This document shows, in pieces, positions 8,934-17,864 of a stretch of 64,000 nt of DNA (positions are counted from its first letter, which is position 1; each line of letters begins with the position of its first letter). Position numbers and translations under genes: made by a program. The DNA comes from Clostridium sp031626875 (GTDB taxonomy: Bacteria > Bacillota > Clostridia > Clostridiales > Clostridiaceae). The DNA lies in NCBI RefSeq assembly GCF_031626875.1, contig NZ_JANDMF010000019.1, positions 1 to 64,000 of the forward strand. The letters are read 5' to 3'. Below the pieces are notes generated by a model. It made no database searches. It was not told where the DNA came from and saw nothing but the letters and a program-made list of their open reading frames with translations.

Positions 8934-10589
8934 TTAAAGAAACTTTTCAAATCTTTCTCTTACTTTATCTTCACCTAAAATTTGCATTATAGTATAAAGG
9001 TCAGGAGTATTTGCTCTATGCGTTAATGCAGCTCTTACGGCTCCAGCTACATCAGAAATCATTCCTTTATAGTTATCAGGATTAGTTTTATACTCTTTCC
9101 TATTTGCACAATATCCCAGATTAAGTCCTATAGCTTTTAAATCTTCAAACCATGCTTCTTGACTTCCAGAGTTAAAGTTAAACTCATTAGCATAAGTTTT
9201 TATAACTTCCTTAGCAGCATCTAAAGATAATGTTTTAGGTAATTCTATATTTACTTCTGCTTCATTATAGAATAATTCATCAAAGAAATAGAATATCTTC
9301 TCTTTAACTTCATCCCACTTAGCAAAGTCTTTTCTTGGTTTTGGCCCTTCTTTATCTATATTAAACATTTCTTTTGACATATCTTCTTTTGCTGTAACAA
9401 GTTCAAACATTTCTTTATCAAATTCTTCAGCCCATTTTGTATAATCATTATATACTTCTTCAGCCTTAAATTTAGAAATTACATCTTTACTAACATCATT
9501 TAATTTTACTATATCAAATAATGCTCCACTCTTACTCATTTTATCAAGATCTACATGGAATTCATGATAATCCGCATTTGGATTTTCATTTCTCCAATCT
9601 TCATAACTTGAGTTAATTATATTTAGTAAATATTCAATAACAGATTCTGTTGGATAACCAACTTCCTTATAGTAAGAAACAGCAGCTTCTGCATCTTTTC
9701 TCTTTGAAAGTTTTCTCTTTGAACCATTATCATTTTTCATTATTGTTGGTATATGAGCATAGTTTGGTCTATCAAATCCCAATACATCAAATAATTGTAC
9801 ATGTATTGGTAATGATGATAGCCACTCTTCTCCTCTAATTACATGAGTAGTTCTCATTAAAGCATCATCAATTGCATGAGCAAAGTGATAAGTTGGAAGC
9901 CCATCAGATTTAATTATTACTATATCCTGATCATTTTCTGGAAATGAAGTATCACCCTTTATAAGATCATGGAAATCCACTCTATTTTCTGATTTTCCAG
10001 GTGACTTTAATCTTATGATATAGCTTTCACCATTTTCTATTTTCTTAATAGCATCTTCAGCACTTATATTTCTACAAGTAGCATATTCTCCATGATATCC
10101 TGGAGTAACTTTTTCAGCCATTTGCTTTTCTCTAGTTGAATTTAATTCTTCTGGAGTACAGAAACAAGGATATGCTAATCCTTTTTTAACTAACGCCTTA
10201 GCAAAAGTTGAATATATTTCTTTTCTTAAACTTTGTCTGTATGGACCATAGTTACCTACTTCTGATTCTTCTCCAGTAGCACCTTCATTAAAGTTCATAC
10301 CAAAATTCTTCATAGTTTCAATAGTATCAACTATTGCACCTTTAACTTCTCTTTTTTGGTCTGTATCTTCTATCCTTAAGAAAAATACACCTTCACTTTG
10401 ACTTGCTATTCTTTCATTGATCAAGGCAGCAAAAACTCCACCTATATGTTGGAATCCTGTTGGACTTGGAGCATATCTACATACTACTGCTCCTTCTTTT
10501 AAATTTCTTTTTGGATACTTTTCTAAATAATATTCTGGTGTCTTTTCTATACTTGGAAACAGAATATCTGCTAATTTTTCAAAACTCAT
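8934..10589 (-). CDS. gltX: Glutamyl-tRNA synthetase
   Basis: GluRS ligates glutamate to tRNA-Glu in the cytoplasm. The product has 551 residues. The class I signature is PSPTGFQHIGG at residues 41-51, and the KMSKS loop appears as KLSKRKDA near residue 293. The segment FLRIEDTDQKR is also typical. The C-terminal helical anticodon-binding region is present. The ATG is preceded by AAAGGTGA. A complete T-box leader stands directly upstream, so expression should rise when uncharged tRNA-Glu accumulates. The gene converges on glnS, so the two synthetases for the Glu/Gln pair are neighbours but are separately controlled. Identification is secure. Confidence 0.96.
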   Translation of the reverse strand: MSFEKLADILFPSIEKTPEYYLEKYPKRNLKEGAVVCRYAPSPTGFQHIGGVFAALINERIASQSEGVFFLRIEDTDQKREVKGAIVDTIETMKNFGMNFNEGATGEESEVGNYGPYRQSLRKEIYSTFAKALVKKGLAYPCFCTPEELNSTREKQMAEKVTPGYHGEYATCRNISAEDAIKKIENGESYIIRLKSPGKSENRVDFHDLIKGDTSFPENDQDIVIIKSDGLPTYHFAHAIDDALMRTTHVIRGEEWLSSLPIHVQLFDVLGFDRPNYAHIPTIMKNDNGSKRKLSKRKDAEAAVSYYKEVGYPTESVIEYLLNIINSSYEDWRNENPNADYHEFHVDLDKMSKSGALFDIVKLNDVSKDVISKFKAEEVYNDYTKWAEEFDKEMFELVTAKEDMSKEMFNIDKEGPKPRKDFAKWDEVKEKIFYFFDELFYNEAEVNIELPKTLSLDAAKEVIKTYANEFNFNSGSQEAWFEDLKAIGLNLGYCANRKEYKTNPDNYKGMISDVAGAVRAALTHRANTPDLYTIMQILGEDKVRERFEKFL

Positions 10590-10623
10590 AATATCACCTT
10601 TCTTTTATTGTAATTAAAATAAA

Positions 10624-10850
10624 AAAATCTTCCATCCTAAAAATAGGACGAAAGAATATTACCTCCGTGGTACCACCTAAAATTGAACGAATTAATCGTT
10701 CCACTCTTATCTATAAGGGGATTATCCCATAACGACTCCAAAGCTTCTTTCTACAGGTAAATTTACTTTAGTTTCACCAAAACCCAAAGCTCTCTTTAAA
10801 ACCTAACACTGTATACTCTTCTTTTTCATTGTCTATACATATATTATTAA
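10624..10850 (-). promoter_or_regulatory. T-box leader of gltX (tRNA-Glu sensing)
   Basis: On the minus strand the leader shows the hallmarks of a T-box. It has the stem I elements AGAGAGC...GGTGAAAC (10800-10765 area) and the conserved T-box sequence GGTGGTACCACGGAGG (10661-10677). A terminator stem TCGTCCTA/TAGGATGGA with a T7 tail follows at 10624-10655. The T-box can pair with the terminator's 5' side as an antiterminator. A GAA triplet in the stem I region near 10750 is a plausible Glu specifier codon, matching the downstream gene. The specifier position is inferred and the rest is visible. Confidence 0.92.
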
Positions 10851-11128
10851 CAAATCTTTCTTAATTATAACTTGTCAAAATAATCTTGTAAATATATTTA
10901 TTGTATTAAAAAATTTCATTTTATTTTATTTTTGCAAGTTTCCATTCATTTTCTCATTTCATTTTTGCAAGTTATGAAGGATTATGTTCCTCAATAAAAA
11001 ACACTTGTTTTTCATAGAAATACTTACAAATACATTTTAGTTTGTCTTTATTATTTGACAATATTCTCAGCATTTTTTTAATCATATAAAAAATGTTAAC
11101 AATTACATATTAGTATTTTTAACAAAAT

Positions 11129-11220
11129 AAAAAAAACGCAACCCTTGGGGCCAGGTTGCGCTTTAGCAATAAGCAATAAATAAAAAGGGGGCTATTTATT
11201 CCTTTTATTTATCCTTGCAT
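11129..11220 (-). ncRNA. Candidate ~90-nt small RNA with C-rich loops
   Basis: An isolated transcription unit lies in the gap between the gltX leader and the rsuA-like gene. On the minus strand TTGCAT and TATAAT (11225-11230) are separated by exactly 17 bases. About 65 bases further is a GC-rich hairpin CGCAACC/GGGTTGCG with an eight-T tail ending at 11129. No ORF with a ribosome binding site fits inside. The RNA would contain two C-rich stretches: GCCCCC between complementary AATAAATA/TATTTATT arms, and GGCCCC in the terminator loop. C-rich loops are typical of Gram-positive antisense RNAs that pair with Shine-Dalgarno sequences. I do not recognise a named family. Confidence 0.6.
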
Positions 11221-11224
11221 AAAT

Positions 11225-11253
11225 ATTATATGTTATTGTCCACTAAAATGCAA
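11225..11253 (-). promoter_or_regulatory. Near-consensus promoter of the candidate small RNA
   Basis: The -35 element TTGCAT (11248-11253) and -10 element TATAAT (11225-11230) have 17-base spacing, which predicts a start near 11218-11220. Confidence 0.7.
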
Positions 11254-11281
11254 GAGATTTTGAAAAAAAAGTTTGTTTTTC

Positions 11282-11300
11282 ATATCATTATGAATGATAT
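11282..11300 (-). terminator. Weak hairpin after the pseudouridine synthase gene
   Basis: The perfect 8-bp stem ATATCATT/AATGATAT has a 3-base loop. A T8 run follows about 11 bases later on the minus strand, so this is at best a weak terminator. Confidence 0.4.
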
Positions 11301-11324
11301 TCCTGCATCCTTAACAAATATTCG

Positions 11325-12041
11325 TTAATTTGACATTAATATTGCTAATTCATCTTCTGTAAGTTCTCTATATTCGCCTTCTTCCAAATCATGGTCTAAT
11401 TCTATTCCTCCAAACTTAATTCTTTGAAGATAAACAACCTTTTTCTCGACAGCTTCAAACATTCTTTTAACTTGATGAAATTTCCCTTCTTGAATTGTTA
11501 TATGAACCTCCGAACCTTCAGCTCCAACTGATAACACTTCTAACTTGGCTTCTTTACAAGTATAGCCATCGTCTAATGTAATCCCCTTTCTAAAAGCTTC
11601 TATATCTTCTTCAGTAACTTCTTTATTAATCTTTGCATAATACACCTTATCAACATGCCATTTTGGTGAAAGTAGTTTATGATTTAATTCCCCATCATTT
11701 GTAAGAAGTAAAAGACCGACAGTATCTTTATCTAATCTTCCTACTGGAAATGGTTCAAATACTTGATGTTCAACTTCAAGCAAATCTATTACAGTCTCTT
11801 CTCTATTATCAACAGTTGCAGATATTACTCCATCTGGCTTATTCATAATAAGATATATATACTCTCTATATGTAATTTCTTCACCATTTATTTTAATTAC
11901 TGATTTTTCCGGATCAACTGCCATTCCATTATCCTTTATAATAATTCCATCAACTTCAATAAGCCCTTTTTTAGCCATAATCTTAACTTCTTTTCTACTT
12001 CCATATCCTAGATTTGATATTACTTTATCTAATCTCTCCAT
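11325..12041 (-). CDS. rsuA: RsuA/RluB-family pseudouridine synthase
   Basis: The enzyme converts a specific uridine of rRNA to pseudouridine. An N-terminal S4 RNA-binding domain occupies about residues 1-48. The catalytic domain carries GRLDKDT at 101-107, with the catalytic Asp104, and FHQVKRMF near 190. The length of 238 residues and the domain order fit the RsuA branch (16S rRNA U516), though a RluB-like specificity cannot be excluded from sequence alone. The ATG is preceded by GGAG. Flanking gaps suggest its own transcript. The family call is secure and the exact target site is inferred. Confidence 0.9.
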   Translation of the reverse strand: MERLDKVISNLGYGSRKEVKIMAKKGLIEVDGIIIKDNGMAVDPEKSVIKINGEEITYREYIYLIMNKPDGVISATVDNREETVIDLLEVEHQVFEPFPVGRLDKDTVGLLLLTNDGELNHKLLSPKWHVDKVYYAKINKEVTEEDIEAFRKGITLDDGYTCKEAKLEVLSVGAEGSEVHITIQEGKFHQVKRMFEAVEKKVVYLQRIKFGGIELDHDLEEGEYRELTEDELAILMSN

Positions 12042-12126
12042 TAAAACAACTCCAATACTTTAAAAATTAATTTTATTATACCTATTAAAACTATGATTAA
12101 CAATCAAAAATCATATGTAACTTATA

Positions 12127-12166
12127 AAAAATAAGGATAAGCTTGTCTTAAGCTTATCCTTATTTT
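12127..12166 (-). terminator. Terminator after the lytic transglycosylase gene
   Basis: A perfect 18-bp stem (AAAAATAAGGATAAGCTT and its complement) with a 4-base loop abuts the stop codon at 12167. The A/T-rich stem foot supplies a T run on both strands. Confidence 0.88.
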
Positions 12167-12868
12167 TTAGATTCCATTTCTATAATATGACATAACCTTA
12201 GGTACATAATTTTGAGTTTCCTTAGGCAATTTGTACAAATCTGCCCCAGAAGTTACCCCTCTTCTTTGTAATGTTCCTGGTCCTGCATTATATGCAGCTA
12301 CAGCCATTTCAGTGTTTCCATGATACATATCTATGTATTCCTTAAATAATTGAACTCCAGCTTTAATATTTTGATCTGGATCGTATGGATTAGTAACTCC
12401 CATTGCTCTAGAATTTTCAGGCATAAGTTGCATCAACCCCTGCGCACCTGCTGAAGATCCTGCATTTGGGTCAAAATTTGATTCAGCCTTTATAATTGAT
12501 AATATTAATTTGGAATCCACACCATACTGTTTTGAATACTTATCTACAATTGAATATATTTTATTACTATCAGAACCTCCTGTTGAAGAAGATTCTGACA
12601 CTAACCTACTTGTACTTGCATTTGCATTATATTTCAGACCATTACCTAATAATTGTTCCATTGCTTGAAGATCTTTACCATTACTATTATTTATTGTATT
12701 TCCCAATTTTCCTCCATCTTCAGTTTTAGTCATATAATCTACCAAAGCCTGATAAATTATTTCAAACTCCATGCCATCACCAACAGATTTTTGAAGCACA
12801 TTTTCCATCAGCTTCATTTGCATTAATTGTTGTGCTGCCTTATTTGCATCATCTATCTTAATACCCAT
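12167..12868 (-). CDS. Lytic transglycosylase, SLT domain
   Basis: The protein should cleave the glycan strand of peptidoglycan between MurNAc and GlcNAc. The C-terminal half (about residues 105-230) is a lysozyme-like SLT domain. It has the catalytic Glu129 in IIKAESNFDPNA, then SAGAQGLMQLMP (139-150) and AVAAYNAGPGTL (189-200). The N-terminal hundred residues are helical and low in complexity. There is no recognisable signal peptide, as in related Bacillota enzymes that leave the cell by other means or act in spores. The gene follows the Y_Y_Y-repeat protein gene by 14 bases, so the two are probably co-expressed. Confidence 0.9.
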   Translation of the reverse strand: MGIKIDDANKAAQQLMQMKLMENVLQKSVGDGMEFEIIYQALVDYMTKTEDGGKLGNTINNSNGKDLQAMEQLLGNGLKYNANASTSRLVSESSSTGGSDSNKIYSIVDKYSKQYGVDSKLILSIIKAESNFDPNAGSSAGAQGLMQLMPENSRAMGVTNPYDPDQNIKAGVQLFKEYIDMYHGNTEMAVAAYNAGPGTLQRRGVTSGADLYKLPKETQNYVPKVMSYYRNGI

Positions 12869-12882
12869 ACATTTCTCCTTTT

Positions 12883-14877
12883 TTATATATCAAATCTAAA
12901 TTCTCCATAATCTTCATATTTAACTTTTTTATAAAAACTCTTAGAAAAAACCATAACTCTATATTCACCTTTAACAAAAGGTATAAATGTATAATAATTT
13001 TTTTTACTATACTCTTGAACCTTTACCCAGTTGCCTTTTTCCATGATGAAAAATTCATAGCAAACATCTTTTCCACCTTTACTTATTGCTTTAAATGTTA
13101 CCTCTTTATTAATCTCAATTTTATTTTTATCACAAATAATTTTAGTATTTGTAACTGGTTTTGTTTCAAACACATAAAGGCTTAACTCTTTTTTGCTATC
13201 AAATTCATCTTCACACTTTACATTTTTTGCATAGATTTCAAAAACATATTTTCCTGCACATCTAGGCTTAACTTTTATCCTCTTACTTTCAACAAATCCA
13301 GTATCCTCAACTAAATGCCCATCAATCTTTGTTATATATCTAAGTAATACACTTCTAGTATTTTCTGTTATAGCTTCAAGTTCTATTACTTCACCCACTA
13401 AATTAACGTCTTTATGTGGCATTAATATATAGTCAATTTCACCTGGTAAATATTCTTTTGCAGTTAAATAGACAAAAGTATGGCTGTCATATTCCATAGT
13501 AGAATATTTATTTTTTACTCTTATCTCAATTTCATATTCTCCCTTTTCTTCAGGAGTAAAATTAGCCCAGTTTGCTGTTCCATACTCTATTCTTTCTTTT
13601 TCTTTATTATCTTTATACACTACAAATGAATATTGTAAGTTTATTTCACCTTCTGCCATAACCTTAATGTTTATAGGTTGCCCTATTAAAACAATTTTTT
13701 TTGTATCTAATATTACGTCAACTATCTTGGCAGGCTTCTCTGCTCTTTTATCTATAGTAAATATGATATTTTTCTTAGCTTCATATTCTCCTTCAAATGA
13801 TACATCTTTAACATATAGAATAATATCATATTCTCCTTCTTTTTTTGTTTCCCATAAAAATTCATTTCTTCTTATATATCCTGTGTCCTCTGATATTGGA
13901 CCATTAATAATATATCTATATACCAGTTCATTTCCACCCTTGACATCAGCCTTTAAAAATATAGAACTTCCATTTACTTGAGGCGAATTAACATGCGAAG
14001 TAAAATTTTTAATTTTAACTTTTTTATAAGGCTTTACTTCATATAGCATAATTGCTCTATCATCATATTCTTTATTTGAAAGTATATCTCTAACCAAGCA
14101 TAAAAGCCTATACTTTCCTGCTTCACTTTCTTGATAAGCTAATGACCTCCTAGATGAATAATCTTGCAAACATGTAGTTTTTCCTTCATTATTAATTTTG
14201 ATAAATTTATATAATAAGCTTCTCTTATCTCCTAAATTTACATCTACTTTAAAAGTCAATTCTTCATTTACTAATAAATTCTCTGTCAAACATTTAAAAT
14301 CTGATATTTCTATTTTCACATTAGGTAAAACATCAAATCTTATAGTTGTAAATTCATCAAAATTTTCTTTAGAATCTATTGCCTTGCATTCAACTAATAC
14401 CTCCTGCTTACCTTCTTTTATTGCAGTATATATTAATGTATTATCTAAATTATAGTCCCTAATTAACTCCCAATCTTGCTTTCCTTGTATCCAAAATCTA
14501 TATAAAATTTTCTCATCACTTTCAACATTTATATTGACCTTCTCACCTACCATAACATTAACATTGTCTATAGTAACATTTTTTATAAGTTTAACCTTCT
14601 CATTCCCTACAATAAAATCTTCCTTAGCTAATAAATCATATGGTTTTTCAGAATCTATCTCCTTAGCTTGAACCATAACCATATATTTCCCCTCTTCTTC
14701 TGGCTTCCACATACATGTCTTCTTTTCAGAAAAATCTTGAATAGTACACCAAATTCCACCACTACCTATAATGAACTTATACTGAAGATTTTCCTTATTA
14801 AAATCTGCTTTTATGTTAATTTCGTCTTTTACAGATATCGGACTCTCTTTATCAAACTTTATACCCTCTTCGACCAT
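12883..14877 (-). CDS. Y_Y_Y-domain (triple tyrosine motif) repeat protein
   Basis: The 664-residue protein consists of about seven beta-rich repeats of roughly 90-95 residues. Each opens with I-x-V-G-x-x-I-x-[IV] and includes a [LY]-x-Y-[KR]-F-[IV] strand. Most end in a segment like GxYxIxxxVKDxxSxxEYD. This is the pattern of Y_Y_Y (triple tyrosine motif) domains known as binding modules beside two-component sensors. Here there is no signal peptide, membrane segment or enzymatic domain, so location and ligand are unknown. It sits 14 bases upstream of a peptidoglycan lytic enzyme, which hints at a wall-related role. Assignment of the repeat family is good and the role is inferred. Confidence 0.82.
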   Translation of the reverse strand: MVEEGIKFDKESPISVKDEINIKADFNKENLQYKFIIGSGGIWCTIQDFSEKKTCMWKPEEEGKYMVMVQAKEIDSEKPYDLLAKEDFIVGNEKVKLIKNVTIDNVNVMVGEKVNINVESDEKILYRFWIQGKQDWELIRDYNLDNTLIYTAIKEGKQEVLVECKAIDSKENFDEFTTIRFDVLPNVKIEISDFKCLTENLLVNEELTFKVDVNLGDKRSLLYKFIKINNEGKTTCLQDYSSRRSLAYQESEAGKYRLLCLVRDILSNKEYDDRAIMLYEVKPYKKVKIKNFTSHVNSPQVNGSSIFLKADVKGGNELVYRYIINGPISEDTGYIRRNEFLWETKKEGEYDIILYVKDVSFEGEYEAKKNIIFTIDKRAEKPAKIVDVILDTKKIVLIGQPINIKVMAEGEINLQYSFVVYKDNKEKERIEYGTANWANFTPEEKGEYEIEIRVKNKYSTMEYDSHTFVYLTAKEYLPGEIDYILMPHKDVNLVGEVIELEAITENTRSVLLRYITKIDGHLVEDTGFVESKRIKVKPRCAGKYVFEIYAKNVKCEDEFDSKKELSLYVFETKPVTNTKIICDKNKIEINKEVTFKAISKGGKDVCYEFFIMEKGNWVKVQEYSKKNYYTFIPFVKGEYRVMVFSKSFYKKVKYEDYGEFRFDI

Positions 14878-14991
14878 ATAGTATCACCTCTTAATTCTTG
14901 ATACTTTCTATTTTACCATATTTTGTAAACCACTGCTAATATATCTCTTCTTTTATTATACAATTTTTATCACTTTTATTTAATCATAAAT

Positions 14992-15030
14992 TTAAAAAAA
15001 CATCAAAATATTTTCAATTATTTTGATGTT
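14992..15030 (-). terminator. Terminator of the pgi operon
   Basis: The 12-bp stem AACATCAAAATA/TATTTTGATGTT overlaps the last stop codon. It is followed by seven T on the minus strand. Confidence 0.85.
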
Positions 15031-15466
15031 ATTTATTTATCTGTATTATTTTTTTTAAATTTATGATTAATTTTGTTTCATCTTCCTTAGTTCTTTTTTT
15101 AGGGTTTGTAGTTTTTCCTCCACCCCGTCTTATTTTTTGAGATAAATGCCGCTCTTCAAGTAATCTACTTATATTTTCATTAGTATATAAATATCCTTTT
15201 GGGTTCAATACAAATGCTTTCTTAGGTAAACACATTGCTGCAACCCCATAATCTTGAGTTATTACTATATCACTTTCAAATGTATTATTAACAACATACA
15301 TATCAACGCTTTGAAATCCACTATCTACAACTTTAACTGTTGAATAATCACTATTAATATAATGATGTATATCACAAAAAATTAATACTTCTATACTTTC
15401 TTCTTTGGCTATTTTTTCAATAATGGAGATACTTGGACAAGCATCTCCATCTATAATTATCTTCAT
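15029..15466 (-). CDS. UPF0178 (DUF188, YaiI/YqxD family) protein
   Basis: The 145-residue protein begins with KIIIDGDACPS, the hallmark of the YaiI/YqxD family. It also has VITQDYGVAAMCL near residues 68-81 and the RRGGGKT segment near 113-119. The family has a PIN/NYN-like fold with conserved Asp residues and is suspected to be a nuclease, but no activity is established to my knowledge. Its ATG lies one base after the pgi stop codon, so it is translated from the pgi message. The terminator overlaps its stop. The family call is secure. Confidence 0.92.
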   Translation of the reverse strand: MKIIIDGDACPSISIIEKIAKEESIEVLIFCDIHHYINSDYSTVKVVDSGFQSVDMYVVNNTFESDIVITQDYGVAAMCLPKKAFVLNPKGYLYTNENISRLLEERHLSQKIRRGGGKTTNPKKRTKEDETKLIINLKKIIQINK

Positions 15467-15467
15467 A

Positions 15468-16817
15468 TTATAATCTTTTTTCTAGTTCAGCCTTCATTTC
15501 TTCATATCCAGGCTTACCTAGTAAAGCAAACATATTCTTCTTATATGCTTCAACTCCTGGTTGATCAAATGGATTAATACCTAGTATATATCCACTAATT
15601 CCAACAGCCTTTTCAAAGAAGTATACTAATTGACCAAAGTAATATGCTGATAATTCTGGTACATTTACAACCATATTTGGAACTCCACCATCATTATGAG
15701 CTATTAATGTTCCTTGGAATGCCTTTTTATTAACAAAATCCATATCCTTACCAGCTAAGAAGTTTAATCCATCTAAATCATCTTCAGTTTCTTCTATTAA
15801 AATCTTTTTACTTACACTTTCAACATTTATAACAGTTTCAATAAGATCTCTTTTCCCATCTTGTATATATTGACCCATTGAGTGAAGATCAGTACTGAAA
15901 TCAACTGCTGCTGGGAATAATCCCTTACCGTCTTTTCCTTCTGATTCCCCATATAATTGTTTCCACCATTCATTAAAGTAATGTAATGATGGTTCATAAT
16001 TTACAAGTATCTCTATATTCTTACCTTTGTTATATAATGCATTTCTAGCTGCAGCATATTTATAACAATCATTTTCTTCTAAATTAGGGTTTGAATAAAC
16101 TTCTCTTGCATCTGCTGCACCCTTCATCATTTCATCTATATCAATTCCTGCTGCTGCAATTGGAAGTAATCCAACTGGAGTTAAGACTGAGAATCTTCCT
16201 CCTACATCATCAGGTATTACAAATGTTTCATATCCTTCTGCATCAGCTAAAATCTTTAACGCTCCTCTAGCTTTATCTGTTGTAGCAAATATTCTCTTTT
16301 TAGCTTCTTCTTTACCATATTTTTTTTCCATAAATGATTTAAATATTCTAAATGCTATAGCAGGTTCTGTAGTAGTACCTGATTTAGATATTACATTTAC
16401 AGAAACATCTTTTCCTTCAAGAACTTCTAATAAGTCACTCATATAGGCAGAACTTATATTGTTTCCTACAAAAAATATTTGTGGAGCTTTTCTCTTTGAA
16501 GAATCCAATACATTTTGAAAATTGTGTGTTAACATTTCTATAGCAGCTCTTGCTCCTAAATATGAACCACCAATTCCTATTACAATAAGAGCATCAGAAT
16601 CACTCTTTATCTTTTCTGCTGCTTTTTTAATTCTCTCAAATTCATCTTTATCATAATTTATAGGAAGGTCAACCCACCCAAGAAAATCGTTACCAATTCC
16701 TGATTTATTATGTAACGTATCATGAGCTGCTTTAACCAATTCCTCCATATAACTTACTTCATGCTCTTTTAAAACTGGAGCTGTTTTTGATAAATCAAAC
16801 GACAATGCTTTTTTCAT
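15468..16817 (-). CDS. pgi: Glucose-6-phosphate isomerase
   Basis: The enzyme interconverts glucose 6-phosphate and fructose 6-phosphate in glycolysis and gluconeogenesis. The 449 residues match the short Bacillota form. The SIS-type sugar-phosphate sites are present: VIGIGGSYLGARAA near 79-92 and SKSGTTTEPA near 144-153. The family segments KGLFPAAVDFSTDLHSMGQY and INPFDQPGVEAYK follow in order. The ATG is preceded by GGAGG, and an extended -10 promoter stands about 45 bases upstream. The gene leads a two-gene operon with the UPF0178 gene. Identification is secure. Confidence 0.96.
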   Translation of the reverse strand: MKKALSFDLSKTAPVLKEHEVSYMEELVKAAHDTLHNKSGIGNDFLGWVDLPINYDKDEFERIKKAAEKIKSDSDALIVIGIGGSYLGARAAIEMLTHNFQNVLDSSKRKAPQIFFVGNNISSAYMSDLLEVLEGKDVSVNVISKSGTTTEPAIAFRIFKSFMEKKYGKEEAKKRIFATTDKARGALKILADAEGYETFVIPDDVGGRFSVLTPVGLLPIAAAGIDIDEMMKGAADAREVYSNPNLEENDCYKYAAARNALYNKGKNIEILVNYEPSLHYFNEWWKQLYGESEGKDGKGLFPAAVDFSTDLHSMGQYIQDGKRDLIETVINVESVSKKILIEETEDDLDGLNFLAGKDMDFVNKKAFQGTLIAHNDGGVPNMVVNVPELSAYYFGQLVYFFEKAVGISGYILGINPFDQPGVEAYKKNMFALLGKPGYEEMKAELEKRL

Positions 16818-16861
16818 AACTATTACCTCCGAATATTATTAATGGAAATTTACCCTTAATT

Positions 16862-16870
16862 ATTATATCA
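16862..16870 (-). promoter_or_regulatory. Extended -10 promoter of pgi
   Basis: The minus strand reads TGA-TATAAT about 45 bases before the pgi ATG, which is a full extended -10 element. The -35 region is not close to consensus. Confidence 0.6.
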
Positions 16871-16966
16871 TAGTTATTGTAGATTTTTTAACTAATTCAT
16901 TATTATTATCTATTTTTAATGACCATATTATTTATTGTACATAAAAATATTTTTCGAATTACTTTT

Positions 16967-17806
16967 CTATGGAATATAGTGATTAAACAATCCATATCTA
17001 CCTAATATTTCATATAAAGTCCCATCTTCTTTCATCTCTTTCAACTTTTCATTAATGGCATTTAATAATGTAGTATCGCCTTTTTTTAAAGGATATCCCA
17101 CATTAAAATCTATCTCTGACTTATACTGACTTGGCGATAATAATTTAAACTTATCCTTAGGACTTACTAAAATCATATTTTCTGCTATTATAGAATCAGT
17201 TATTATGGCATCCACCATACCACTTTTTAATGCTGCCTTTAGAGAATAGTCATCAAATATAAGAATATAATCCTTTAGTAATCCTTGCTTTTTCCAATTC
17301 TCAGCCATAGATACATACACTGAACCACCTACAACACCGATAGTTTTATTCTTTAAATCTTCCGTACTATTTATATCTGAATCCTCTCTAGTTAATATAG
17401 CCTCTTTTTCTGTATAAATTGAGTTGGTGAAATCTACTACTTTTTTTCGTTCATCAGTTATAAATATCCCTTGTGAAAATAAATCTATATTTGGATTCAC
17501 AATTAATTCTTGTAATGCATTAGCAAATGGAATATACCTTACTTTTACCTCTTTAATTCCTAATCGCTTTGCCACTTCTTTTATAATCTCTGCGTCAAGG
17601 CCACTAAATGCTCCACTTTTAGGATTCTTATATGAATAAGGTTCTTCATCAGGAGATACTACTGTTAATATTCCTTCTTCTCTTATCTTCTGTAATCTAT
17701 CTACTTCTACCATTTTATTTATTGATTGTATCATCTTTCCATTTGCATTAGTTGTAAGATTTAAAATAACAATTAATGCAACTAAGAACTTAAAAAAGTT
17801 TTTCAA
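16967..17806 (-). CDS. Extracellular amino-acid-type solute-binding protein (SBP family 3), paralogue 2
   Basis: The 279-residue protein has an N-terminal hydrophobic signal segment and one family 3 periplasmic-binding-protein fold. Typical segments are ILTVVSPDEEPYSYKN, SGLDAEIIKEVAKRLG, ITDERKKVVDFTNSIY and TIGVVGGSVY. Such proteins normally deliver amino acids to an ABC importer. No permease or ATPase gene is nearby, and there is no lipobox cysteine to anchor the protein. The start is TTG at 17804-17806, preceded by GGGGAGG. It lies 58 bases after a clear paralogue with the same layout, so the pair arose by tandem duplication. The ligand is unknown, and a sensory or scavenging role is possible. 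Confidence 0.87.
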   Translation of the reverse strand: MKNFFKFLVALIVILNLTTNANGKMIQSINKMVEVDRLQKIREEGILTVVSPDEEPYSYKNPKSGAFSGLDAEIIKEVAKRLGIKEVKVRYIPFANALQELIVNPNIDLFSQGIFITDERKKVVDFTNSIYTEKEAILTREDSDINSTEDLKNKTIGVVGGSVYVSMAENWKKQGLLKDYILIFDDYSLKAALKSGMVDAIITDSIIAENMILVSPKDKFKLLSPSQYKSEIDFNVGYPLKKGDTTLLNAINEKLKEMKEDGTLYEILGRYGLFNHYIP

Positions 17807-17864
17807 TTAAATTCCTCCCCAATTGTTCTTTTAAACTAAGCGTTATGTTTAACATCATTCCTAT

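Noticed and set aside
8801..8992. Plus-strand ORF of 63 codons between glnS and gltX
   Set aside because: It starts inside the glnS terminator and runs into the 3' end of gltX; no ribosome binding site.
10890..10985. Direct repeat ATTTTTGCAAGTT in the gltX upstream gap
   Set aside because: Two short copies in AT-rich DNA with no relation to a promoter or ORF; not distinguishable from chance.
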